DNA of 64,000 nucleotides from Desulfobulbaceae bacterium DB1 (GTDB lineage Bacteria; Desulfobacterota; Desulfobulbia; Desulfobulbales; SURF-16). A program made the translations under genes and the position numbers. The DNA is taken from assembly GCA_001914235.1 (NCBI GenBank), contig MQUF01000005.1, positions 176,001-240,000 of the forward strand, written 5' to 3'. This document shows positions 53,779 to 60,269 of the stretch, piece after piece. Position 1 is the first letter of the stretch. The number at the start of each line of letters is the position of its first letter. The notes under the pieces were generated by a model, which was not told the DNA's origin, made no database searches, and saw nothing but the letters and a program-made list of their open reading frames with translations.

Positions 53779-54014
53779 GACATCTCATCAATGGCGCGGC
53801 GGCCCACCGCCTCCTTGGCGGCCTGCCGTTCCTGGTCAGGGGCTCCGCTGCCGGCCACTGAACCGCGAAAATCCCGGAGTGTCTTTACCGGCACCAGGAT
53901 AATTCTGTCCCCTTCCATGAGAAAATCAACCCTGTCGTTCGGGTGGATTCCATATTTGTTTCTGATTGATACCGGAATCGTGACTTGGCCTTTTGTGGTT
54001 ACCGTTGAAATCAT
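53775..54014 (-). CDS. vapB: AbrB/MazE-type antitoxin VapB
   Basis: A 79-residue swapped-hairpin AbrB protein (MISTVTTKGQVTIPVSIRNK, then GIHPNDRVDFLMEGDRIIL). The acidic/basic C-terminal tail should wrap the VapC active site. Such antitoxins bind their own promoter and repress the operon with the toxin. GGAGGG lies 6 bases before the ATG. The promoter at 54046-54074 is within copy B of the 46-bp repeat, so that repeat may also contain the operator. Confidence 0.92.
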   Translation of the reverse strand: MISTVTTKGQVTIPVSIRNKYGIHPNDRVDFLMEGDRIILVPVKTLRDFRGSVAGSGAPDQERQAAKEAVGRRAIDEMS

Positions 54015-54045
54015 TTTCTACCCTCCTGTCTGATTGCCTGCTTTT

Positions 54046-54074
54046 AGGATATGGTAAGAAATGATTGGCGTCAA
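54046..54074 (-). promoter_or_regulatory. Predicted vapBC promoter
   Basis: On the minus strand TTGACG (54069-54074), 17 bases, TATCCT (54046-54051). A start site near 54038 would give a leader of about 25 bases to the vapB ATG. Further upstream the hexamer-like unit CGAGATTG occurs three times (54113-54152 region), possibly an operator. Confidence 0.55.
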
Positions 54075-54096
54075 GGGTGAAAATCAATTGAGGTGG
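54051..54096. repeat. 46-bp direct repeat, copy B
   Basis: The partner of 53238-53283, 813 bases away. The two copies bracket vapBC exactly. This copy has the better -10 box. Confidence 0.8.
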
Positions 54097-54169
54097 GGTC
54101 TTGAAAAGTCAGTCTGCGCAATCTCGCTACCACAATCTCGGTACAATCTCGGGGGCACCATATTTATTT

Positions 54170-54272
54170 CTACTTCTTTTGCAGGAAGTCGTCAGACGAA
54201 GATGTCTGCTTGTGTAAGAATGGCCAGGAGTGTGCCTTCCGGCATGTCTCCGAAACGGGACTATCGTGCCTG
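54170..54272 (-). pseudogene. HicA-like toxin, C-terminal remnant
   Basis: The minus strand reads TIVPFRR in one frame, then DMPEGTLLAILTQADI in a second, then SDDFLQKK and TAG in a third. Ordered together this matches the end of HicA/YcfA toxins (VPxH...GTLxxILxQAxxxxDDFL). Two frame changes and the missing N-terminus show it is dead. It lies between the vapBC promoter region and a REP-like palindrome. Confidence 0.5.
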
Positions 54273-54308
54273 CGCGGATGCTTGTTTCCGGTAACCGGAG
54301 AAGAATAT

Positions 54309-54355
54309 GGGGCAGACCACGGTTTTAAGAATTTCGCGTAAAAGTGGTCTGCCCC
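54309..54355. repeat. REP-like palindrome
   Basis: GGGGCAGACCAC (54309-54320) pairs perfectly with GTGGTCTGCCCC (54344-54355) across 23 bases. GGGGCAGACCAC-type palindromes are often dispersed together with REP-associated tyrosine transposases in other bacteria. No transposase is present here. Confidence 0.7.
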
Positions 54356-54451
54356 CTATTGTTCCATATCGTCTGGGATTGCTGAATGGGGATTTGAAGG
54401 CAGGGGATTTGTTTTAAACTCAATCCGCAATCCGATATCCGCAATCCCAAA

Positions 54452-54622
54452 TCAATCATAAATAATCGACGTATACTGCTCCAGGATGGCGCTGGTTTTC
54501 TCGTCAAGCTCGGAGGCCACTTCATGCACCTGGTATTCCTGCCCGCATGATTTGCATTTCAGCCGCACCCGGCGGCACATGCGCTTGACTTCGAGTTCCC
54601 CGTCGCATTTGCGGCATTTCAT
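54452..54622 (-). CDS. Small double zinc-ribbon protein (56 aa)
   Basis: The protein begins MKCRKCDGELEVKRMCRRVR, followed by LKCKSCGQEYQVHEV and an acidic helix ending YTSIIYD. Two CxxC pairs (C3/C6 and C23/C26) form one predicted zinc ribbon, with C16 between them. The coding pattern is strong and the frame opens 6 bases after the pyrE stop, so it is the last gene of the pyrE transcript. I recall similar short proteins in deltaproteobacteria but no known function. Nucleic-acid or protein binding is possible. Confidence 0.82.
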   Translation of the reverse strand: MKCRKCDGELEVKRMCRRVRLKCKSCGQEYQVHEVASELDEKTSAILEQYTSIIYD

Positions 54623-54628
54623 AACTGC

Positions 54629-55183
54629 TCACCCGGCCATCAGTTCGTCTTTGGTGAATACGGACTCAAGTTTGTAGCCGTTTGCCGCCAAAGTTTCCGC
54701 TCCCCCTTCCTGCCGGTCAACCACGGTGACGATCTGCGCCACCGTGTATCCCTGGGCCTGGACCCGGTCAATGACCTTGAGCAGGGTGCCGCCGGTGGTT
54801 ACCACATCCTCCAGCAGGGTGACCAGGCACCCTTGCGGCATGTTTTTGATGCCTTCAATATACTGGTTCGTGCCGTGCCCTTTGGCTTCCTTGCGGACGA
54901 TAAAGGCCGGGATCGGATCATGTTCCAGAAAACTGACAATGGACGCGGCCGTTACCAGCGGATCGGCGCCCAGGGTCATGCCGCCCACCGCCCCGATTTT
55001 TTCCGGATGCTTTCTGATCAGTTCAAAGATGAGTTTGCCGCACAGGTAGGCCCCTTCCGCGGAAAGGGTGGTCTGCTTGCCGTCAAAATAAAAATCGGAC
55101 TCCCGTCCCGAGGTGAGGGTGAATTTCCCTTTGCGGAAGGATTTTTCCAGAATGATTTCTTTCAGTCGTTGTCTGTCTGTCAT
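54629..55183 (-). CDS. pyrE: Orotate phosphoribosyltransferase
   Basis: It joins orotate to PRPP in pyrimidine synthesis. The 184-residue protein has the start MTDRQRLKEIILEKSFRKG, the orotate side SGRESDFYFDGK, KEAKGHGTNQYIEG and the PRPP motif as LLEDVVTTGGTLL. ATG 55183 is preferred to TTG 55195, which overlaps the upstream gene. No clear ribosome-binding site is seen, suggesting coupling to the DUF4438 gene 8 bases upstream. Confidence 0.96.
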   Translation of the reverse strand: MTDRQRLKEIILEKSFRKGKFTLTSGRESDFYFDGKQTTLSAEGAYLCGKLIFELIRKHPEKIGAVGGMTLGADPLVTAASIVSFLEHDPIPAFIVRKEAKGHGTNQYIEGIKNMPQGCLVTLLEDVVTTGGTLLKVIDRVQAQGYTVAQIVTVVDRQEGGAETLAANGYKLESVFTKDELMAG

Positions 55184-55191
55184 AAGTTTTG

Positions 55192-56079
55192 TCAACTCGC
55201 AAGTTTTTGAAAGTAATGTGCCAGGTTAGCCGTGGCGGATATCTTCGGAACAATCAGCCCGTCTTTTGACGCCATGGCCACCATGGCGCCGGGGCCGTGA
55301 CCGGCAAGCACGCAATCGGAATGAACGATGATGCCGATCACCACGCCGCCGGTCTTGTAGATGCGGCCATAGGTGGCGTCGGCATCGATGATGGCGACGA
55401 TGTCGCCCAGCTTCAGGTCGGCCAGGCCATACTCCGCCACCGTTGGTTTGTCGAACAGCTGGATGTCGTAATCGCCGGAGTTGCTGTGGGAGTGGCCGAT
55501 GCCTGATCCCATGATCTTGGCCGGCACCGTATGGGTTACCGGTACTTCAAGTCTGCCGTCTTTGCGTTTTTTCAGGCCCATGACATCCGGCAGGGCCGGG
55601 TCGAGGTTCATGACCTTTATGCCGGGGAAATCGGTGAGGGAAAGCCCGCAGCCAAAGGCCTTGATCTGGATCTTGTCGCCGATGACGAGCTGTTCCAGGA
55701 TTTCCGGTTCAAAGTCAACGAGCACATGGTCGATGCCGCCGTGTTTGCCGGTGACCCGGCCGGTCTTGCCCTGGGCCTCGCCGCTGATCACCCGCGCCGT
55801 GTTGCCGACGCAGGAAAAGAGATTCAATGCCCGGTTTGGACCGGGCTGGCCCTGGAACTGGGTGAAGTTGGAGATGGAGACCCCCGGTTCGACATGGTCG
55901 GCAAAGAGCCCGCAGGCAGGATCGCCGATGCGGACGTTATAGGTGATGCCGCCCACGCCGGGATAGACATCGGAACGGCCGTCCGGGTCGATGCGGTAGG
56001 GGTTGACCCCGCCCAGCGGCGAGGTGATCTCGCCGAGAACCGATTGGCACACCAATTGTTTGACATTTGTTTTCAGCAT
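55192..56079 (-). CDS. DUF4438 domain protein
   Basis: A 295-residue cytoplasmic protein of a family known mainly from structural genomics (a Thermotoga member has been crystallised). Conserved-looking segments are GGVNPYRIDPDGRSDVYPGV, GNTARVISGEAQGKTGRVTG and MGSGIGHSHSNSGDYDIQ. The last third has a repeated glycine-histidine pattern (VIGIIVHSDCVLAGHGPG) that could bind metal or nucleotide. No function is known to me. It is co-directional with pyrE and ychF at short spacing. Confidence 0.85.
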   Translation of the reverse strand: MLKTNVKQLVCQSVLGEITSPLGGVNPYRIDPDGRSDVYPGVGGITYNVRIGDPACGLFADHVEPGVSISNFTQFQGQPGPNRALNLFSCVGNTARVISGEAQGKTGRVTGKHGGIDHVLVDFEPEILEQLVIGDKIQIKAFGCGLSLTDFPGIKVMNLDPALPDVMGLKKRKDGRLEVPVTHTVPAKIMGSGIGHSHSNSGDYDIQLFDKPTVAEYGLADLKLGDIVAIIDADATYGRIYKTGGVVIGIIVHSDCVLAGHGPGAMVAMASKDGLIVPKISATANLAHYFQKLAS

Positions 56080-56098
56080 AGAGGTCGATTCCTTTTAT

Positions 56099-57193
56099 TT
56101 AAACATTGAAACGGAAATTGATGCAATCCCCATCCTGCACAATGTATTCTTTTCCCTCAAGCCGCCAGAGCCCTTTTTCCTTGGCCGCCGCTTCACTGCC
56201 GCATTTGATGTAATCTTCGTAGGAGATGATTTCCGCCCGGATAAAGCCCCGTTCAAAATCAGTGTGAATGACGCCGGCCGCCTTGGGGGCGGTGGTGCTC
56301 TTGGGGATGGTCCAGGCCCTGGTTTCCTTTTCTCCCACCGTGAAGTAGTTGATCAGACCGAGCAGATCGTAGCCGGCCCGGATCAGCCGGTTGAGGCCGG
56401 ATTCCTCCATGCCCATGTCGGCGAGAAAATCCTTCTGCTCCTCTTTGGACAGGTTGGAAAGTTCCTCCTCGATGGCGCCGGATATAAGGACAACAAGCGA
56501 GCCTTCCTCCTTTGCCTTTTCCTTAAGTTTTTCCACCCACTGGTTGCCGGCGGCAATGTCTTCTTCCCGGACGTTGGCCACGTACAGCACCGGTTTTGCC
56601 GTCAGCAGGCAGAGTTCGCGGAGCAGGGATTTGCCGGTTTCGTCCGTTTCCAGGAGCCGGGCCGGTTTGCCGCTGTCAAGCAGTTCCTGCAGCTTTTCCA
56701 GAATGGCGGCCTGGGCCTTGTAGAGCTTGTCCCCGGACTTGGCTTGGGACCTGGTCTTGTCCAGTCTCCGGCCCACGGTTTCCATGTCGGCCAGGATGAG
56801 TTCCATGTTGATCACCTCGCGGTCGCGCAGCGGATCGATGGAGCCGTCAACATGGACGATGTTGGAGTCCTCGAAACAGCGGACCACATGGGCAATGGCG
56901 TCAACCTGGCGGATGTGACCGAGAAACTGGTTGCCGAGGCCCTCTCCCTTGCTGGCGCCGCTGACCAGTCCGGCAATATCGACAAATTCCATCTGGGCAT
57001 TGACCTTGACGCGGGTCTTGGCCAACTCCGCCAGTTTGTCGAGCCGCTCGTCCGGCACCGGCACCTTGCCCACATTGGGTTCAATGGTGCAGAAAGGGTA
57101 GTTGGCCGATTCGATGCCGGCCGAGGTAAGGGCGTTAAATATAGTGGATTTGCCCACATTGGGCAGTCCGACAATGCCGCAGCGAAAACCCAT
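56099..57193 (-). CDS. ychF: Ribosome-binding ATPase YchF
   Basis: An Obg-family P-loop protein that prefers ATP and associates with ribosomes. The 364-residue protein starts MGFRCGIVGLPNVGKST and has the switch region NYPFCTIEPNVG, DIAGLV, and the C-terminal TGS-like block ending YIVQDGDCINFRFNV. The nucleotide-specificity position shows NVRE rather than NKxD, typical for YchF. AAGGAG lies 7 bases before the ATG, fixing the start. Confidence 0.97.
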   Translation of the reverse strand: MGFRCGIVGLPNVGKSTIFNALTSAGIESANYPFCTIEPNVGKVPVPDERLDKLAELAKTRVKVNAQMEFVDIAGLVSGASKGEGLGNQFLGHIRQVDAIAHVVRCFEDSNIVHVDGSIDPLRDREVINMELILADMETVGRRLDKTRSQAKSGDKLYKAQAAILEKLQELLDSGKPARLLETDETGKSLLRELCLLTAKPVLYVANVREEDIAAGNQWVEKLKEKAKEEGSLVVLISGAIEEELSNLSKEEQKDFLADMGMEESGLNRLIRAGYDLLGLINYFTVGEKETRAWTIPKSTTAPKAAGVIHTDFERGFIRAEIISYEDYIKCGSEAAAKEKGLWRLEGKEYIVQDGDCINFRFNV

Positions 57194-57218
57194 AGCATTC
57201 TCCTTCATATTAAAATAG

Positions 57219-57296
57219 TTAACGCAAAGCAACCAAGGCGTCACAGGCACGGGCAGGCTTTGGCCGTGACTCCGTATCTCAGCGGCTTTGCGTTAA
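57219..57296. repeat. Palindromic repeat TTAACGCAAAGC
   Basis: TTAACGCAAAGC (57219-57230) and GCTTTGCGTTAA (57285-57296) are a perfect 12-bp inverted repeat with 54 bases between. It resembles the inner arms of palindrome copy 1 (TAACGCAGAG) without the outer TGATG-CGTAAAAA arms. It lies in the divergent ychF/dciA region. Confidence 0.75.
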
Positions 57297-57380
57297 AATA
57301 ATGCTGTTTGTGTAAAAATGAGTACCTTATATAATGAGTTCTTTTCAATCAGGCAAGGATTGATTATCGTTGAAGGCGAA

Positions 57381-57863
57381 ATGAGCAAGCCGACACCGAT
57401 CCGCACATTACTGAGTTCCCTGATTGCCGCAAAAGGATGGGAGGGGCGCGTCGAGCTCAACCAGGTTTTCCTTTTCTGGGATGAACTGGTTGGCCCGGAT
57501 ATCGCGAAATATGCCCAGCCCCACCTGATCCGCAAGGATATTCTTTGGCTGCGGGTCTCGGATTCCGTCTGGATGCAGCAGCTGCAGTTCTTGAAGATCA
57601 TGCTCCTGGAAAAATTGAATCAGCGGCTGAAAAAAGCCAGGTTTGTCGACCTGCGTTTTCAGTTGGACAGCACGCTGGGAGAGGAAATTGCCGGCAGGAG
57701 CGAGCCTCCCCGTGTAGCCCAACCTCCGTCAGCGGCAAAAAGGTGGGAATTTGAAGCGCTGCTCGGCACCATCCAGGATGAGGAGATCAAGGAGGCGATC
57801 CGCACATGCTGGCTCAAAACAGGCAACCTGCAGCGGTCGGAAGATCCGGAAGTTGAAAAATGA
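57381..57863 (+). CDS. DUF721/DciA-like protein
   Basis: A 160-residue protein whose first 90 residues (MSKPTPIRTLLSSLIAAKGW, FLFWDELVGPDIAKYAQPH, LWLRVSDSVWMQQLQFLK) match the DUF721 family. That family includes DciA, which loads the replicative helicase in bacteria lacking DnaC. The C-terminal 65 residues are divergent. The start at 57381 gives the usual family N-terminus; a longer frame begins at 57318 without support. The TGA stop is the first three bases of a partial palindrome. Confidence 0.78.
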   Translation: MSKPTPIRTLLSSLIAAKGWEGRVELNQVFLFWDELVGPDIAKYAQPHLIRKDILWLRVSDSVWMQQLQFLKIMLLEKLNQRLKKARFVDLRFQLDSTLGEEIAGRSEPPRVAQPPSAAKRWEFEALLGTIQDEEIKEAIRTCWLKTGNLQRSEDPEVEK

Positions 57864-57963
57864 TGGATTCGTAAAAAATCCCGACTCTAAATTTTCGGGA
57901 CGATAAAACAGCGGCTTATCGCGGACTGTGCGGCTGTCGAGCGGCTTTTTCGCGAGACGGTTA
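57861..57963. repeat. Partial or diverged copy of the 135-bp palindrome family
   Basis: It opens with TGATGGATTCGTAAAAA, identical in form to the outer left arm of the full copies. The right side (TTTTTCGCGAGACGGTTA) is only loosely similar. Its two ends coincide with the stop codons of the convergent dciA-like and dtd genes. The GC-rich middle may act as a bidirectional terminator. Confidence 0.55.
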
Positions 57964-58407
57964 AAACTCCTTGTTTGAGTCAATGAGCAGGGTCACCGGG
58001 CCGTCGTTGATCAGTTCAACCTCCATCATCGCCTGAAAGATGCCGGTTGCCACCGGCAGATGTCGTCCCATCTTGGCGACAAAATCGAGATACAGTTCAT
58101 TGGCCCGTGGCGGGGGAGCGGCGTGGGAATAGGAAGGACGCCTGCCCTTCCGGCAGTCACCGAACAGGGTGAACTGGGACACGGCCAGAATCTCGCCCTT
58201 GATGTCGGCCACCGAAAGGTTCATCTTGTCTTCCTGGTCGGGAAAAATGCGCAGGTGGAGTATTTTTTCCACCATATAATCAACGTCTTTCTCCGTGTCC
58301 TCCCGGCTGACGCCGAGCAGGACCAGCAGGCCGCGGCCGATGGCACCCACTGTCTTGCCTTCCACCATGACCCCAGCCTTTTTGACCAGCTGCACCACCG
58401 CCCTCAT
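57961..58407 (-). CDS. dtd: D-aminoacyl-tRNA deacylase
   Basis: DTD removes D-amino acids wrongly attached to tRNA. The 148-residue protein keeps both chiral-proofreading motifs, SQFTLFGD and the terminal NDGPVTLLIDS (normally NxGPVT), and starts MRAVVQLVKKAGVMVEG. It overlaps rsmE by four bases (ATGA), so rsmE and dtd are translated together. Confidence 0.95.
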   Translation of the reverse strand: MRAVVQLVKKAGVMVEGKTVGAIGRGLLVLLGVSREDTEKDVDYMVEKILHLRIFPDQEDKMNLSVADIKGEILAVSQFTLFGDCRKGRRPSYSHAAPPPRANELYLDFVAKMGRHLPVATGIFQAMMEVELINDGPVTLLIDSNKEF

Positions 58408-59123
58408 AAATTTCCCCCCAAAAATTGCAGGACAGCCATGGCGGACAAGGCTGCCGTTTCCGCCCGCAGGGTCCGCTTGCCGAGCGACACCGGGAGAAAG
58501 CCCGCCAGTTCCGCCCGGTTGACCTCCTCTTTACTGAAGCCTCCCTCCGGCCCGATCAGGGCGATGACCGACAATGACGATGCCGGTGGGCCGATGTCGT
58601 GCAGCCGGCTTTCGGTTTCTTTTTCCCACAGAATGATTTTTTTGTCATAGCCCGTTGATTCGGCAAGCAGCGTGTTGAAGTGGACGACTTCTCCCAATTG
58701 GAGGGGAACGGGTCGGCCGCATTGTTTGCACGATTCCAGCACGATTTTTTCCCAGCGGGAACGTTTCATCTCTTTGGGGGGCGTTACCGCGCAGTGGTCC
58801 GAGGAAAAGGGCAAAAATGCCGTTACCCCCAGCTCATTGGCCTTCTGGGCAAGAAAGTCCATTTTTTGCCCCTTGAGCAGCCCTTGGGCAATGGTCAGGC
58901 TTGGGGAATCCGGCTGGTGGATTTCCCGGGAAAGAATGGTCAGGAACACATCATGACCGGTCTGCGCCACCTCTGCCTGGTAAACGGCGCCGCGGCCGTC
59001 GAGCAGTTCAACGGCTGCTCCCGCTTGCAGGCGCAACACCTTGCATAAATGATGCGCCTCCCGCCCTCTGAGAATGGCCTGGTTGTTATTTGTGTCTTCA
59101 GGATCAATGAAAAATCGGTGCAT
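58404..59123 (-). CDS. rsmE: 16S rRNA m3U1498 methyltransferase
   Basis: A SPOUT-class methyltransferase acting on U1498 of 16S rRNA. The 239-residue protein starts MHRFFIDPEDTNNNQAIL, has a PUA-like N-terminal domain (HHLCKVLRLQAGAAVELLDG, 20 residues) and the trefoil-knot SAM site as ALIGPEGGFSKEEV and SLGKRTLRAETAAL. An upstream ATG at 59165 has a purine-rich stretch before it but would extend 32 bases into prmA with residues not typical of the family. The start here is 10 bases after the prmA stop. Confidence 0.93.
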   Translation of the reverse strand: MHRFFIDPEDTNNNQAILRGREAHHLCKVLRLQAGAAVELLDGRGAVYQAEVAQTGHDVFLTILSREIHQPDSPSLTIAQGLLKGQKMDFLAQKANELGVTAFLPFSSDHCAVTPPKEMKRSRWEKIVLESCKQCGRPVPLQLGEVVHFNTLLAESTGYDKKIILWEKETESRLHDIGPPASSLSVIALIGPEGGFSKEEVNRAELAGFLPVSLGKRTLRAETAALSAMAVLQFLGGNL

Positions 59124-59133
59124 GAGGGAAATA

Positions 59134-60036
59134 TCAGGAGGAAAAAAGAAATGCCTGCCATTCACCCTCGATGGGTGACTGCTTGAGACGAAGGCCGAGC
59201 GTGCCGAACGTCTGCCTGATGGACTGCGCCTGTTCGCCGGCGAGGATTCCCGCCAGTACGAGCTTGCCGCCGGGGGCCATTATTCGATGGAGAATGGGGG
59301 CAAGCAGGGTCAGGACATCGCTTGTGATATTGGCCACCACCAGATCAAAGGGGCCGGGGAATTCCTCGAGATCCGCGCCGCTGACGCCGACCGCATGGTC
59401 AAGTCTGTTCTGGCTGACGTTTTCCCTGGCACAGACCACGGCGTCCGGGTCATTGTCAATTGCCGTTACCCGCGGCGCGCCGAGAAAGGCCGCCGCCATG
59501 GCCAGGATGCCCGTGCCGGTGCCCACGTCAAGCACGGTTTGCGGTTTGTTTGTTTCGGCGAAGGCCGCTTCGACGAGGGAGAGGGCAAGCCGGGTGCTGG
59601 CGTGCAGGCCGGTGCCGAAGGCCAGGCCGGGATCTATTTCTATGATGATTTCTTCTTCTCCCGGCCGGTACGATTCCCAGGTCGGCTTAATGGTGATGCG
59701 GTTTGTGATGCGGACCGGCTTGAAATGCTTTTTCCAGTTTTTTCCCCAGTCTTCCTCGATGATTTCCGCAAATGACGCCTGAGGCTTTTCCCCGGTCAGG
59801 TGCTGGATGAAATGGAGGATTTTTTTTCTGTTCACCTCCAGCTCCGCATCATTTTCCAGGTACCCGGTAACGGTTGAGGCGGAAGGCTCGGCCCCGGGCT
59901 GGATCATGGATTGTTCGACGCCGCCGCCGGTCAGTTCGGCAAGAAATGATGCGGTAATGTCGGAAAACTCGTCAGCGACACGGATGGACACTCTGGTCCA
60001 GCTTCTGGGGGGGCGATGGCTAAATGTATCGTTCAT
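59134..60036 (-). CDS. prmA: Ribosomal protein L11 methyltransferase
   Basis: PrmA trimethylates ribosomal protein L11. The 300-residue protein has an N-terminal substrate domain (with EEDWGKNWKKHFKPVRI) and a Rossmann-fold domain with DPGLAFGTGLHASTRL, VLDVGTGTGILAMAAAFLGA (20 residues), and the NIT motif as VVANITSDVL. The prmA-rsmE pairing is common in bacteria. It heads the prmA-rsmE-dtd operon, divergent from the diguanylate cyclase. Confidence 0.96.
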   Translation of the reverse strand: MNDTFSHRPPRSWTRVSIRVADEFSDITASFLAELTGGGVEQSMIQPGAEPSASTVTGYLENDAELEVNRKKILHFIQHLTGEKPQASFAEIIEEDWGKNWKKHFKPVRITNRITIKPTWESYRPGEEEIIIEIDPGLAFGTGLHASTRLALSLVEAAFAETNKPQTVLDVGTGTGILAMAAAFLGAPRVTAIDNDPDAVVCARENVSQNRLDHAVGVSGADLEEFPGPFDLVVANITSDVLTLLAPILHRIMAPGGKLVLAGILAGEQAQSIRQTFGTLGLRLKQSPIEGEWQAFLFSS

Positions 60037-60269
60037 GGGGGTATCTTTATATTATAAGGAAAGAGCTGTCATGTGGTTTGGTTGTGCCCGCAAACACGGT
60101 TTTTTTTGCGAGTTTGTCACGCTTTGTTGTCGAAGCGGGCGGCAAGTTCGGGTACTATATATTGATTCGTATGGTATTTGTTTCATTTTTGCTGAAGGAG
60201 CAAACTATCATGCCGGTTACGATATGTGCAAGATAAAAGGATGCATGAATGAATGGAGCGTTTCCCTGA

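Noticed and set aside
60037..60269. Possible gene in the prmA/cyclase divergent region
   Set aside because: Open frames here begin inside prmA antisense or lack a ribosome-binding site; treated as promoter space.
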